Notes: generated by a model not told the origin, from the letters alone. Shown: positions 21,282 through 35,168, counted from the first letter of the stretch. The stretch: 64,000 nucleotides of DNA from Epichloe hybrida (GCA_019022495.1 JAFEKR010000007.1:1178001-1242000), one strand, 5' to 3'. Numbers and translations are program-made.

Positions 21282-22388
21282 TGCCTGCTGGAGCAAGCCA
21301 ATGTGCAAAGAGAGGGAGAATAAGAAGACCAAAAGAGAAACAAAAAAAAAAAAAAAAACCAAGGTGCGGTTTGTGCCAAAGTTGTCTTTTGCCAATGGCG
21401 GTCAGATTCGTATCGTCAATGTAGGTCGTTGGGTCGCTAAGCAGGTATCAGCACACTGTTTGCGTCGCGATACAAATGCACACGCAGATTGAAATTTTTG
21501 GGTATTGCTTTGATTCTATGGTGATATACGACGTAGGAAATGGCCTGCATCCCGCACTTGCAAACCGCGTCACTGTGCGAGACGGATGACGGAAAATCGG
21601 GCGTGTTTATGCGTTGGCCTGGCAACCATCGTGATGGCATGACATCACGTGCTTGGGCGTACACGGCGCCAGGCATCTGGTCACTGACATTTGCCTATCC
21701 GCTCCGTCTGGAACTGCTAAACTCGTCGCACAAATTGAATTTCTTCTCTCGTCTCGAATTACTCCACCATGAACATGCATCCTTGAAGCCATCACCCAGG
21801 AGTGCCATTCAAGACAACAGCGCGACTCTCCTTCCAACCGAATTGAGAACATGTCCCTCTCCCTCCATGTATGTTATCCATTCTCATCTCACCACACGTG
21901 CATCCAAACATGCTTAGAAGTTTGTCCCCATTAATCCTCAGGCCACCTGCGCATTAGCTCCAACGTGGATTGCCGAGTATAGCATGCTATTCGGAGGGTT
22001 GACCAAGGCCGTGGGCTGCTCTGGATGGGTGGATTTATTCAGTGCAACCGGCCAATCAAATGCACCAGACCATTCCGGTTCAAGCCGCGAAGAAGCGGAA
22101 CAGGCAGAGCGGGGCAACTAAACCGCCGCCAAGTCCCTGGAAAGCTGGGAAGGCGGGCCCCACCAGAGCTTGGAGCTCCTTCCCTCATTCCAACGCTCAC
22201 AATCAATCGTTGGTCGCTCAGCCTCGCATAGCCGAGGGAGGATCTTTATTCTACAAATACAGTTCTGGGGCTTGATTGCAAAAGGAGCCATTGGTCCTAC
22301 ATTTGATCTTCTGCAACCTCACTCTCACTCTCTAACTGAGTTGCTGCCTGGCCAAGTAGACCCTCCAGTGTCCACTGTCCACCCAGTC
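21282..22388. other. Divergent promoter region with A18 tract
   Basis: The region between the divergent coiled-coil and acyl-CoA synthetase genes. It has an A-rich tract at 21341-21358. No gene is supported. Confidence 0.5.
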
Positions 22389-24715
22389 ATGGCTTCCAGA
22401 GAAGCAGGATCGCATCTGCAGGACGACATCCTCCGGCAAAGCTTGGAGAAGCCCGAGGAGTTCTGGGCGCACCAAGCCGAGCACCTTTATTGGCACAAGA
22501 AACCGACCGAGACGCTGCGCCGGACGCAGCGAACCCTCCGGGACAGTGGCGTCTCTCACGACAGCTGGGAATGGTTTCCCGGCGGCGAGATATCCACCTG
22601 CTACAACTGCATCGACAGACATGTGGAGGCCGGCAGGGGCGATCAAGTTGCCATTCACTACGACAGTCCGGTGACCAAGACAAAAGAGACATATACATAT
22701 CGTAAACTGCTGGAAGAGGTCGAGGTGCTTGCGGGCGTGTTGCGGGCGGAAGGCGTTCGCAAGGGAGACGTTGTCATGCTATACAGTGAGTGAAATCCTC
22801 ACGAAGGAGCTGCTTCGTTCACGGTGTGGCAGGTCTGGTGTTGGAAGCTAATGAATGCTCTGGATTGCTCGCATCTACAGTGCCCATGATTCCAGCCGCC
22901 CTGGTGGGCATGTACGCGGTCAATCGCCTCGGTGCCATTCATGCCGTCGTCTTCGGTGGCTTCGCTGCCAATGCCCTCGCCCAGCGAATCGAAGCCTGTA
23001 AGCCCGTTGCAATACTCACAGCGTCGTGCGGAATTGATGGAAACAAGCCGCCCATCGCGTATCAGCCACTGGTGGAAGAAGCCATCAGGATCTCGCCTCA
23101 TAGACCGTCGCGGACCCTGATCTGGCAGCGACCCCAAGTTCGATGGAATCCCGATCGCGGTACTGGCCAATCTACATGGCAAAAGGTCGTGAGGAGTGCC
23201 CGCGCCCGACAGGTCAGGGCTGATTGTGTACCGGTGGCGAGCACGGATCCCGTCTACATAATACACACGTCGGGTACGACTGGTGCCCCCAAGGGTGTCG
23301 TCAGAGACGCGGCCGGCCACGCTGTTGGACTGCATCTCTCCATCAGTTATCTATTCGATATCCAAGGACCCGGAGATGTCGTCTTTACAGCGTCAGACAT
23401 TGGATGGGTTGTTGGCCATTCGTATATTGTGTATGCTCCGCTGTTGGTTGGTGCCTCCACGGTTCTGTACGAAGGGAAGCCCGTTGGCACGCCCGACGCT
23501 TCAGCCTTTTGGAGGGTGGTCGAAGAGTACGAGGTGAACATGATTTTCACAGCCCCCACAGCTCTGCGCGCTATCAAAAGGGATGATCCCGACAACAAGT
23601 TTCTCTCCAAGATTGGGGAAGGAGGCGGGCTCCGATCCTTGCGAGGACTGTTCCTCGCGGGGGAGCGCTCTGAGCCCTCGCTGATCTCAATGTACCAGGA
23701 CCTCTTGGCCAAGTACGCTGCGCCGGACGCTCACGTCATTGACAATTGGTGGTCCAGTGAATCAGGCTCACCGATCTCTGGTCGTGCTCTTGTGCCTCAT
23801 CGCGGCAGGGATCGAACGTCCAGCGTCAGAAACCACCCGCCGGCGGTGATCAAGCCTGGAAGTGCAGGCAAGGCAATGCCTGGGTTTGACGTGCGCGTCG
23901 TGAACGACGAGGGTAGTCAGATCGAAAGGGGAAGCATGGGGAATATTGTGCTGGGTATGCCGTTGGCGCCGACGGCGTTTCGGACACTCTGGGGCGAAGA
24001 GGAGAGGTTCTATGAAAGCTACCTGAAACGGTTCGACGGCAAGTGGGTAGACACAGGTGATTCTGGCTACATTGACGAAGATGGCTACATTCATGTCATG
24101 AGTAGAAATGACGATGTGCTGAACGTGAGCGCTCATCGATTGTCAAGCGGTAAGTCCCCCGTTTTTCCCCCTTTTGATCCGCCCAAACTTGGAAAGCACT
24201 TCGTTAGGCGTGCTATCTATATGTTTTTCCTCCATCGCCTTTTAAGAAAACATGGGCTGATGAAACTAGGTGGTATCGAACAAGCAATTACCTCGCACCC
24301 CCTCGTTGCCGAAGCCAGTATCGTCGGCATCCCAGATGCCATCAAGGGCCAGCTCCCCTTTGCCTTCATCACCCTGTCCACCGCCAACCACCCGTCGTCC
24401 GCCGTGCCGGATGAGAAGATTGCCGCAGAGATTCAAGGCCTCGTCCGGAAACAAGTGGGTGCGATTGCATCCCTCGGAGGCATCATCCAGGGCAAGGGCA
24501 TGATCCCCAAGACCCGTTCGGGCAAGACCCTCCGTCGCGTTCTGCGCGAGCTGGTGGAGAACGGGGTTCACGGCGAGTTTGACAAGGAGGTGACGGTTCC
24601 AAGTACGGTGGAAGATGCGTCCGTGGTGGATGTGGCAAGGGCCAAGGTGAGGGAGTATTTCGAGAAGAGTGGTGGGAAGCATGCGGCGCCGGAGGGACCG
24701 CGGGCAAAGTTGTAG
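22389..24715 (+). CDS. Propionyl-CoA-synthetase-like acyl-CoA ligase with PTS1-like end
   Basis: Three exons: 22389-22785, 22881-24149, 24270-24715; 703 residues. It is an ANL-superfamily short-chain acyl-CoA synthetase of the PrpE/ACSS3 type: EFWAHQAEHLYWHK at the N-terminus, YMPMIPAALVGMYAVNRLGA across splice 1, the P-loop HTSGTTGAPKG, DIGWVVGHSYIVYAPLL, NWWSSESGSP, VDTGDSGYIDEDGYI, and the catalytic Lys in KTRSGKTLRR. Substrates in the family are propionate, acetate and other short acids, converted with ATP and CoA. The protein ends AKL, a usable PTS1 variant, suggesting peroxisomal location (inference). Intron 2 is 120 bp and has no in-frame stop, so retention would insert 40 residues just before GGIEQAITSHP. 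A GT microsatellite follows the stop. Confidence 0.92.
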
Positions 24716-24721
24716 GAACGG

Positions 24722-24743
24722 GTGTGTGTGTGTGTGTGTGTGT
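24722..24743. repeat. (GT)n dinucleotide microsatellite
   Basis: Eleven GT units starting 7 nt after the stop codon of the acyl-CoA ligase, hence in its 3' UTR. Confidence 0.85.
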
Positions 24744-25456
24744 CGATTTGGAATTCAAGCGTGTCCTGGTTCACCATGTGTTTTTTATCATTCTTACTCC
24801 AAATTCATTTGGCTGATAATCCACGTGTCTGCGGATGACCATAACAACGCCGACCATGAAAAGAAAAAACTGCAAATGCAGAAAAATATCGAACGAGAAC
24901 CGTTCCATCAGTGTCCTTCCCTTCCAGCCACGTACAGCAAACAACGGCGCATCAACCCCATCAACCCCAACGCCTTCACAACAAAGGGAACAAGTACGAA
25001 AACGCCTCGTCGCACATGCCCGCCCCGTACAACCTCACCCTCCTCACCGTCTTTCCAGTCTCACGAGCACACGGCCTCTCCACGACCATTCGGTCTCACG
25101 GGGAAGAAGCCACATGATAGCAGTACCGTGGGCTCCACGTTTCGTAGCATGGCGGTGTAACGCGTGGAGGACAGGGCCGTGATACGAATGGTGTGGGACG
25201 CGTAAAGGGTGGGATGAAAAGCACCTTTTTTTTTTTTTTTTCATTCCAAGACCTTATTCACGAGTTGACGGGATTGAAATAGGTGCAGTGGACGCCTGAC
25301 AACTTCGCACCGAGTCCCACGTAGCTAGTTAGCTCATCATGACTCGTTCTCGTTCTCGTTCTCGTCTTCACGTAACCCTCCCCCCGTGTTTATTTTCAAG
25401 ATGAAGATGCAAACACCAACACATGCGCCGAAATGAAACATGGCCTTGTTCCTTCC
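24744..25456. other. Convergent intergenic spacer
   Basis: No gene is supported. It has a T-rich run at 25227-25241 and a (CTCGTT)n hexamer repeat at about 25344-25367. Confidence 0.5.
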
Positions 25457-26308
25457 TCAAGCGTGCTTGTCATACACGCTCGCTTGTGCGCTGCTCGCCA
25501 TCCTGGCGTTGGAGAAGCGCGCTTCTGGCAATCGCTTGCCTGACTTGAGGCTTTCGAGGACCCTTGTTTTGTGATTTCGACTTTAGCTTTTTTTTTTTTT
25601 TGCCCCGTCATTTGTCCTCGGTCCTCGGCCCCCTCATGGCGAAGAATGAATGAAGAATGAAAGAAGAAGAAAAACTCACCACTCAACTCCCACAAAGTAA
25701 ACACCGCACCCCCTCATCCTCCGAATCTCCCTCTCCATCTTGCCCCCCGCCAGGCCGCCCGCCGTCGACGTTCCCAGCACCACGTGCGTGACCTTTCTCC
25801 TCCCGAGGTGCAAGGACATGCTGCCGCCGTTGTCGGTGACGATGCGCTTGAGCCTGTGGTCCGACACGAGGGGGAACGTGCTCCCGTTGACGTGGATGCA
25901 TGTTCTCGCGAAGATGGCGCCGTGGCCGGCCCTCGACTCGTGCTGCTGCTGCTCCCGGCCGGCCGCCCCGTCCCCGTCCCCGTCCCCGTTATCCTTCTTC
26001 ATCAGTCCCGGCTTCCGCAGCATGTCCACCACGCTCCTCCTCGGCTGGGACGGCACCGTGGTGTCTGACGGGGACGGGGGGACGCGGACCCCTCTGAGCT
26101 GCTCGTTCAGTCTCCGGTTCCGCGAGTCGCGCCACGCCGTTCCCGGTCTGCTCTCGCCGCGCTGGTGGCCGGTGGACGAGGAGTTCCAGGGATCAAACGA
26201 GGCGGCGTGGAGGGGGAGAGCGGGCTTGGGGATCGTAGGCATTTGCAATGGCTTTGCTTGCTTGTTTGTTGTGGAAGTTGATGTTGTGATGATGGGCCTT
26301 TGAACCAA
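25457..26308 (-). CDS. BRCT-domain protein, function unknown
   Basis: Two exons, 26308-25680 and 25562-25457, with a 117-bp intron (GTGAGT..CAAG), giving 244 residues; if the ATG at 26242 is used, 222. The C-terminal 95 residues form one BRCT domain: FARTCIHVNGSTFPLVSDHRLKRIV, GRRKVTHVVLG, and the hallmark Trp in GVYFVGVEWVLESLKSGKRL, which is completed only by the splice. BRCT domains bind phosphopeptides or DNA ends in repair and checkpoint proteins. The N-terminal half is disordered, with a FDPWNSSSTGHQR segment and Arg-rich stretches; no catalytic domain is seen. A GD-repeat (GDGDGDG) comes from a CCCCGT repeat. Probably nuclear. Confidence 0.82.
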
Positions 26309-29300
26309 GGGAGGGAGGGGTTGTTGTTGTTGCTGTGTGTCATGTTGACGCTAGCGGCCATGTTGTGGAGTTTCTTTTCTGTCTGATTGTGGATGGGAAA
26401 ATCTGGAAGGCCCGGCGTGAACGGGAAGACGAAGGGGGGGGGGGAGGGGGAGTCGCATGGTGGCTTCTTTCTTCGTTGCACAATGAGACAATTATTTTCG
26501 TATACCCCGTGCTACTTGCACTACTTTGTTTGTTCCTTCCATCGGGGCTTGCCAACTTGTCGTGACGTCGTCGTGACTCGTGGGCTTTTTTTTTGTCGTG
26601 GTAAACCTTTTTCCTGCAACGCCGCAGCCTACCCGGCAGCAGGATTGATTCACAACAACAGCCAAGGGCCCGACATGGTAACAAAAAAAAAGAAAAAAAA
26701 AAGGGTTGGTTCCCCTTTATCTCTTTTGCGCCGCATATATGCAAAGTCACATGAGAGCCATGTTTGGTATTTTCCAATTCAATGGCTCGTTTTCCCTGTT
26801 TTCTGAAATGCATTGTCAGTTTTTGATATCAAGCGCGGGGCCTTTCACCCGCCGGCTGGTTGTTGACCATTTCGACAATGTCCATGCTGTTATGTGGTAT
26901 GTACTTACATTGTAGTAATTTCAGCTAGTAACCGGAGCACCTTTACAAGAGGAAGCCAATAAAGTTCAACTTGCTAGTCCGTATGTAATCCGTACTGATA
27001 ATGTAAGTATCGAACATGACCAGGGGGAGCTTACTGGAAGGACTTTCCTAATTCGGACCAGAATCCACTCTCCGTTTTTAACCGCCTTGGATGGGATGGA
27101 TCGTCATGGTCAGGACAACATGTCCCTCGACATCCCTCACATCCTCATCCTCACACCCTCACACGCACTTTGTCGTGAGAAAAAAAGTCCTCATGGGCTC
27201 GTCACAACCAGCCTCCCCTCCCCTCCCCTTCCCTCCTCTCCCCGAGAACCCCCCTGTTCAGCCCACCACCCGCTTGCTTGCCCTGTCTCCAGCCACCGCT
27301 TTCAAAACCCAGCCTGCCTGTGAAGCCTGTATGTACCTGTACTCCGTATACATGTACATGCCCCCTGGGATTACCACCGTTGGTTGACCTGACATGCTCG
27401 TCTAATCATGAACCTTGTCCAATGAGCGAGATAAAATGCTGCCCCAAAACCAACGCCCACCTGCTTCTCCCGCTCAAGAAAGGCAAATGAGGAGGCTTGT
27501 TCCGGCCGAGTCCACTGGTGGCAAGCACAACGGATTGGTTGGGTGGTGAAGCAATAAAGTGTACATGAGGCTGCAATGCGCATCATACATAACGTACCTG
27601 CAGTGATTGACTGTGTGCGGATAGATGATCTGATGGCGCCCGTCTTCCTGCCACAAGTCTCTTTCTTCGTCGTCTCATCGGCAAGGTACGGTGCTCCTCC
27701 GTATGGATTTTGGTGCGAAACGAGACCAGATACATGCATAGGTCTTCCAGTAATAGTCCGTAGTAGTGAAATATGTACGGATTACCTCGTACGGATCAAG
27801 GAAAAAAAAAATTAAGATGTACGTGGCGGCATCCCTTCCCGCAGCTGCATGCACACCAAGTTCATTCTGGAGTGCATGTCAGGACTCCTTTCCTGCTCTT
27901 GCATACAATTGTGCATACAATATGCATGCACTGGCAGTTGGGCCTTCTTTTTTCACCCGGGCGATAACCCTGGTCCCCCCTGGTCGACGTTGTGCTCGTT
28001 GAGCGGGAGAGCTAATGCACCGACGACATGAAGCGACCAGGCCTTCAGTCAGATCTGGCACGGACGACTCGGGCCAGTCAGTAATGATGCAACCACGCTG
28101 CAACATCATGGCTGATTTCTTCTTCCTCTTTTTTTCCCTTTTTTTTTTTTCGCAGCAACACGCCGCATGTACTCCGTACAGCCCCATAGTATCGCGTCGA
28201 TTTCGTCGGCAAGCGCTCATGTCACTGCCGCAATCCCCTGTCCTCCACTCGGGACAACAGTGGACTGGGCGCCGCGGCGTTTTTTTGAGGACGTTGCACG
28301 GGATGGAGGATAGGCAATCGTGTCTGGTAATTGGCGGCAAGTTGTACGTCCGTACGTAATCTTGAGAGATCTGACCAGCCCCGTGTTGCCAACACTTACA
28401 TGAGTGTAAGGGGGGAGGGGAGGGGTGTGGCTTGAACTTGACCAGAAGTGAGTGAGAGAGCATGCAAGGGATAACATGTACATAGATACATGACATAGGA
28501 TGGGATGGGGGAGCCCTCATGCGCGCCCCCATGCTAGACGGACGGCTGTTGAAAGAACCTGGTAGTGGTGCTGCCGAAAGGGGCAAGGTTTGACTCGAGC
28601 AAACCACGGGTGGCTTCCACGTCCACGCCCATGTAGTTTTGTTGTTGAAGAATCCCTGTGTTTTCTCTTTATTGAACCCCCTCTCCAACGAGGTTACACG
28701 ATGGAGTTACTCACTCAGAGTCTACGGAGCACCCCCGTAAGTCGCCTTCACGACGGCGAGAACACAGCGACCCAAGGATTGCCTGGCCCGCCTGGCCCGC
28801 CTGGCCACCCAAGCACACTGTGTGCGAATAATAATAATACTGGCTAATAATGAGCGTTCTGGTGTACCGAGTTACGGATTACATGTATAGTACGGAGTAT
28901 TGCGTGGTTTTTTTCTTTTGCCGCATCCACCAAGCGACGGGTCCACGGCTCTGTTGCTGCTCCGTGAAAATCCGCACATGTCGATGGGTTGCGGACGATT
29001 GCTCGCCCCCGCGCCCCCGCGCCCGTTCGAATGAGTGAGTGGCGGAAAGGAACAAGGGAACAATCTCGGCCTTCCATGTGCGGCGGTCCGTCTTCCACGC
29101 ATACATGTATGTACATTACGGAGTACATTCTCATGTGTAGGGCCGAGCCGGTCCGTGGAGGGGCTGCGCGGTGCGTCTTCTGCTTCCGAGTGATCAAGAG
29201 GCTCACATCCTATCCGCCTCTCCTTCTTCTGTGCTCCCAAAAGCTCCAATGATGATGGATGGGTTGACACAAAACATTGAGCTATATCATGTGTTGACGA

Positions 29301-31310
29301 GTGTCATCGGTGAAACTTGTCCTGTCGCTGCCAAGAGCTTTCGCTGGTCTGGTTGGCTCCCACGAATGAGGAGCGCACATGATGATAATATTGTTATTAT
29401 CAAATGTGTGGAAAACTCGCTCCTCCAAGCCATTGATCCAGAATCCAAAATCCACGCTCCGTGATCCGAAAATATCGTTACATGTACCCCATGGCTCCAT
29501 ATTATCCCATGGGCTGCTCTGGATCCCTGGGTGGATTCTGGCCGCGGCGTGGGGTTAACATGATGATGGTGTGGCAGAGACGTGGTGAGCGTTCATTGGG
29601 TTGGCAATTGTCGGCGATTGATCTACTCCGTACGGATCCGTATGTGTAATCCAACTACTCCGTAATAAGTTGCGAGGGCCGTTAACTCGCCAACAAAAGT
29701 GCTAGGGGCCACGAAACTGATAAGCAGGGCTCCTCGGCTCTGGAAGGTCGCTCGGGGGCCGATGAGTTGTTCAAGCCTGGACAGCCAAAGACCTCCCCCG
29801 CACAGAAATTACATACAGAAATTGTTGGCCGGCTCGCACAGTGACGGGAGATCGTGATGCTGGCTCTCTCGCGCACCCCGAATCATCATGAATACTGTGG
29901 GGGGGTTCGCACTCACATCTTCCCATTTTCGTAGCACCTTGGCCATTTTACTTCCGAATCAGGTGATTGCACATGGCAGCAATTGTCGTCCTTCTGGGGT
30001 CCGAATAAGGACATTCGGCTCATACAAGGCGAATATGCGTGGTGAGAGGGGGGAATATGGAAACCTGACGTGCTTGCGAAAAGCGGACGGAAGTATGACC
30101 TCGCATCCGGCATCAAAAAAGGACGGGAAAGCTAATGTACGAACAGCCAAACCAGACCACCCCTTCTCCACCGAGTCCAGCATCGCTTATGTATAATCCG
30201 TACTCCGTACATATGTACTCGCGAGGCATCGGTGAAGGTTGTAAGTGGAGATGGCCTGGAGGATCCTGGAGGGGCCAAATCTGAGGATCTGATGATTGCT
30301 GCAGCGGGCATGAGCAGCAAGCACATGGACATGGCATGGTGGGTTTTGTAACTATACTTGACAATTCCCACTGGCTACCTTTTGAAACGGCTGAACAAGG
30401 GCCCTTGTTCTTGTTCGTCGTGGCTGTCGACCCTAGCATCGTGATTGGCCATGTCTTGGGTCTACATACATAGCCGCTCTGTACCGAGTACATATGTCAT
30501 GCAAGTGCTCAACGCCAATATCGCCCCTTCCCTTCTTCCCGGTCGGGGTGGGCAGGCATGTGCAATAACCTGCAGGGACTCGGCTGGCGAGCTGATGGAT
30601 TGCTGAGTACATACGGAGTACTCCATTTTCCGTACTTGGTCAATGAGCATGTCTGCCGAGAGATCAGGTCGACGGGTATTGTTACTACTGTTCTGTGTTC
30701 AAATTACGTTCTTTGCGAAGTAAAGAGGGACCTATCGATCAGGGATCAATTCATGGGCCACGTCAGCAGCGTCTTCTCATGGTTGCGAAGATCATGCTTG
30801 AGATAAAAAAAAATTGTGCATGCGGAGTGCGGAGTAATACATACAGGATCCTTCGATTCCTCGAAGACATCGATGCACACCTCGGCGCCTTGGAAATCGT
30901 GCATGTTGTTTCACCCTAATTGGCTGTACGTAGTCCGTACAATATGTACGCCTTTGAAAAGGAAGGGCTTTTGTGTGAGACAATGCACCAAAAATATCGT
31001 GTCTGTTTCTGAGAGCCTGCTTGGCCTGCTTGAAGCATTGGCCGTGTCCCGTGTGTGGCTGGCCTTGTGTTCGTCAATGAAACGCGTTGGCTTGTGGGTC
31101 TGGTACAATCGAGCACAGAAACTGGTGGCTCCAAGTCGCAGGACCCTTTCGATCTGGTGAAAAGCTGATTGGCGAGATGCTGTGAAGTGCGACCAGGGAG
31201 GGATTGAACAAAAACCCGCAGTCTTGTAAGGATTACTCTGTTGTCTCAAGGTCATATTACCGGCCGGATCGGAACGGTCCAGTCCAAGTATCATGTCCAA
31301 AACATGACAC

Positions 31311-31333
31311 GTGCAGTGCAGTGCAGTGCAGTG
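31311..31333. repeat. (GTGCA)n pentanucleotide repeat
   Basis: Four and a half uninterrupted 5-bp units (GTGCA) in the gene desert. Confidence 0.8.
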
Positions 31334-33221
31334 TTGGCAGGTGCCGCGAGTTGGTGGTTGTTGAGTATTACGGAGTACGGATTAAGAATGACAGTTTTGT
31401 GAGGAAGGAGCCACGGCGAGATTGGATATCCTCTTTGGCTTGGTTGGCTTGGTTGGGGCGCGAATCCATCCACTCTTGGCTCTGCTCGGCAATTGCTCCC
31501 ACACATGCATTTAGGCGCAAATTCTACGGATGCCGGCAGCATGAACTCTTCGGTATTATGGCAAGGCTTTCAGAAACAAGGTACATGTATGCAAGAACGA
31601 TGACTGATTCTCGCAGGCCTTCTCGAGAACCTCGGAGCAGAACAGCGGTGTGAAAGGATGACTGGACCCGAGGATCCCCGGTCGTGCTGTCTCAGCCATG
31701 AGGAGTCCGCGCCTGAATCGGCGTCCGCCACAAACGAGTCCCAACAAATGTTGCCTTCCTAAAACGGGACATCTCTATGGGGAATATAAACCGTGGTGAA
31801 CAGAAAGACACATACGGACGTAGTAACGAGGCAAGGGCAGAAGATGATGGCACCATGTCGCAAAGTAAGCATGGTTGGTCAAGTTATTTCACTCGGTATA
31901 CCAGTTGTATCGAATGCCATCGACTGCAACCCGCGCGGAAGAAGTCAGTACGGAGTACGGAGTATTAGCCGAACAATTAGCAGCGGCTTGGCGGCAAAGC
32001 TTCAGGCGGCAATATGCAGCTAGCTTTTCGACGTTTCCCCGAATCGCGTTGCGTGTGGATCGCAGACACGCGCATCGATCAGACGCGGCCATACTAAGTG
32101 GACGAGCCTTGAACATCCGTTGGAGACGAGGATGGGGGTTGAAAATGGATTGTGCTGAAGCCAATGTCCTAACTTAAATGGTTCCTCATAACAACAGACT
32201 GTGATACGATGAAACTCACCCAGAAGAGGTCGAACATGTAGCCTAGTCGCTATTACTATAGAGCCTCCCGTGGCGGTCTGCGTATGCCATCTTTTGGGCG
32301 TGTCAACAAGCATCGCACCATGCCGGTCGAAAGGAAGCGGCTAATAATATACGGATTACGAATGCGACGTTGGCAGACGAGCACAAAAGTCACCACCAAG
32401 CCACGTCAACAAGCGATTTGATCATTCGGTGAATAAGAGTGGGAAGGAAAACCCCCACCCTGGACATTTTCATCAGCAGCTCAGTTTTCATCTTCTAATG
32501 CAGGACGGTTGCCGGGTTCGTCATCCAACCTGACTTGACATAGGGTCCGTCTTGAACTCCTCCCCGATATATTCCCGTTCATGGAGCCGCGATATGCACA
32601 ATCGCAGACTCTGACATCGCCAGCCGGCTAGCCACATATCCACCCACCTTATGTAGGTGTCGGCCGGCTTTGTTTTAGGCCCTTGCTCGTTGACAAGCCC
32701 CCAAGTTCTGGTACCGGCATCTTCACGCATTACCATTTCTAGGAATCTGGATCCTCAGTGCTAGGGGCCAAGGGGCCCTTGACAAAGCCGCCAGATTCAA
32801 GCTGCGCATCCACCTTGGCTGCTGGAACAACGGTGCACCCTGCTCATAGCCCAGGAGGAGTAAATTTTGCAATGGGCGATTTTCTTCCGACCGTATTGTC
32901 ACCGTGAGGACCGTTCAAAGTCAGGAGTACGGTGGACCTGTTGGTACATATGTAGTCGTGAACTGCGGATCATCGAGTGTTATGCGAAAATGGCAGCTTA
33001 TTCGGACTAAGCCAACCCAGTCAGGTAGGGCCAGCCGTGTGAAAATTTGAGAAAATGTCTCCCTCACATGTATCAGGAATGGCCCGAGCCGCAGGACCTT
33101 CTTTGGTAAGATGTAGAGATAATCAAGGCACCAAGTCTCACTGGAATCGCCGGCAGAAGCCCACGCTGTGGTGTCTCACTGTGAAGCAAACGTGTCTGGG
33201 GGCCATGCAGCAGAGGCGGAA

Positions 33222-33290
33222 GCACAAGCACGAGCACGAGCACGAGCAAAAGCAAAGCAACGCAACGCAACGCAACGCAAGAGCAATGCA
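33222..33290. repeat. Compound CACGAG / CGCAA repeat
   Basis: Two adjoining short arrays: about four GCACGA-type hexamers followed by four to five CGCAA pentamers. Confidence 0.7.
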
Positions 33291-34423
33291 AATGCAAGAG
33301 AAAAAGCATATATGTGCATATGCACGGCTAACTTTTAAAGCAGGGCACGACGAGGCGAGACCCAGCAGAACCAGGTGGGGGCGACAGGGCTGTGACGACG
33401 ACAATAATATCGGCCAGTTTGGACGACTCGCGAGCATTCAATGACTTCATGCATACGATAGACTCCGAACGAGTGGCGGCGTTGCGATGAGACTGGAAAC
33501 AAAGAAAAAAACAAAGAAAAATTAGAAGCGAATGTGTCGGAGCTGGATAAGTGCAAATAGCAGAAGCCCGCGTTCCATTACTACATGCAGGCAAAGGACC
33601 AGAACTAGTACGGAGTGCGCGACCTACCAAGGTCCAAGTCGATACTAACTGAAGCGAAGCAAAGCAGGTCCATGACAACGGCCAGTCTTGGACTGGAGCC
33701 AGACGCGTGCCGCCCGTCATCCATCAGAATCCTGCCTACTACTATTAATTAGTGCGACGCTGCGTGCCCGATCCACCCCCACGACGGCTGCCGGTCGCGA
33801 ACAACGCGCCATGCTCAAGAGGGACTTTTTGGGCGAGATCTAATCCGTAATCTGTACGGAGTAGGACGAAAAAGGATGAGCAGCAACATGAACCCAAAGG
33901 CAAAGGAAGCGCGATGCAGGAAGGGTCGTGTGGGTTGTTCCGTGCCTGTTCCCCCTCCTCCTCCTCCTCCTTCTTGAAGCTCTCAGCCTCTCAGCCTCTC
34001 AGCCCACCTGCTCCCATTCCCAGCTCCATGTTCATGGAGAATTGGAGGGATGGACAATTCGTACATGAGAGAAAGAAAGTGCGCAGCTAAACCCGTCGAG
34101 GACTTGGACCGAACGGCCGGCTATGGCCATGGGGTCCACGACTCCACAACCCACATGGGCAATAACCAACCTCGTCGGTCCGTCCAAAGTGGCACTTTTG
34201 GAACTAAACGAGGCTAGAGGCCACAAGAAGAGGCAAACGGTCACTACTGAGGCGGTGCGGCGAGCGCGGAGGCGCCGACAACAGCTTCCGAGGCGATTGT
34301 TGACGGCGAGACAGAAGTACACGGACAAACGGGCTGGGCTGAGTTCCAGCCCCGCTGGCCACGCCACCCTCGATAGTTGGTCTCCTTCTGTCTAATCCGT
34401 ACAATCATCCAATCCGTCTATTA

Positions 34424-34424
<1 letters not shown>

Positions 34425-34484
<60 letters not shown>
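34425..34484. repeat. (CTGT)15 tetranucleotide microsatellite
   Basis: Fifteen uninterrupted CTGT units over 60 bp. Confidence 0.95.
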
Positions 34485-34767
34485 GTCTATCACGGAGCTG
34501 CTCTGAATTTCCAACATGTCGGATGCTGACACTCACTTAGATTCATTCATGCCGCCCACCGATTGACGGAGCAGGCAGACGCCATCAGAACTTCAGCGGC
34601 TCTGCATATGCTTGGGAGCGAGAACGTGTAGGATATAAGTATAAAAAGCACATCGCCGTACCCAGCTATTCGGTCACAGAGAGTTGATGTATGTCTACCA
34701 CCCGAATGTCCGAAAAAAAAAAAAATCGTAAGCACCACCATGACCAGATTTCTGCCCCGAGACCCAC

Positions 34768-34768
<1 letters not shown>

Positions 34769-34798
<30 letters not shown>
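34769..34798. repeat. T30 homopolymer
   Basis: Thirty consecutive T. A run of 13 A lies about 45 bp upstream, so the pair could form a hairpin or mark a retroposed tail; no source gene is recognised. Confidence 0.85.
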
Positions 34799-35168
34799 CA
34801 TTTAGACACCCGCGTCTTGGAGCGGGCTCAGATCCCGGAGGTCACTCCTCCGTGCTCCCTCGCCTTCCCCGGTGCGGAAAACCCACCGAGGCTGGGCAGG
34901 GCACGGGTGACGACTTATTAGAAGTCGGTCAAAAACTTGATGATTAATATTATGGAACTCACGATACCGACGGAGTGTGAAGGGGTAGCCGTCGCTTCTC
35001 CGTTTACGGAGCGGAGTATGTCCATGGCGATGGCGATGAATTTTGCTCAGCCTTGTCTCAAATCACGAATGACTTTGTGGCAGCCATCTTTTGTGAGGCT
35101 GAGAAACAAACAGCCTGGCGTCCGCAGATGCTGCTCAGTGCTCAGTGATCAGTGCTCAGCGCGGAGAG

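Noticed and set aside
21282..21395. Hydrophobic N-terminal extension of the coiled-coil protein
   Set aside because: The poly-Phe stretch is a translated A/T homopolymer; MSSPLSPARE at 21281 is a more natural start.
27879..28688. 269-codon open frame on the minus strand in the gene desert
   Set aside because: Composition is Cys/Pro/His/Arg-rich and low-complexity, with poly-Lys from a poly-T run; no domain, no splice signals.
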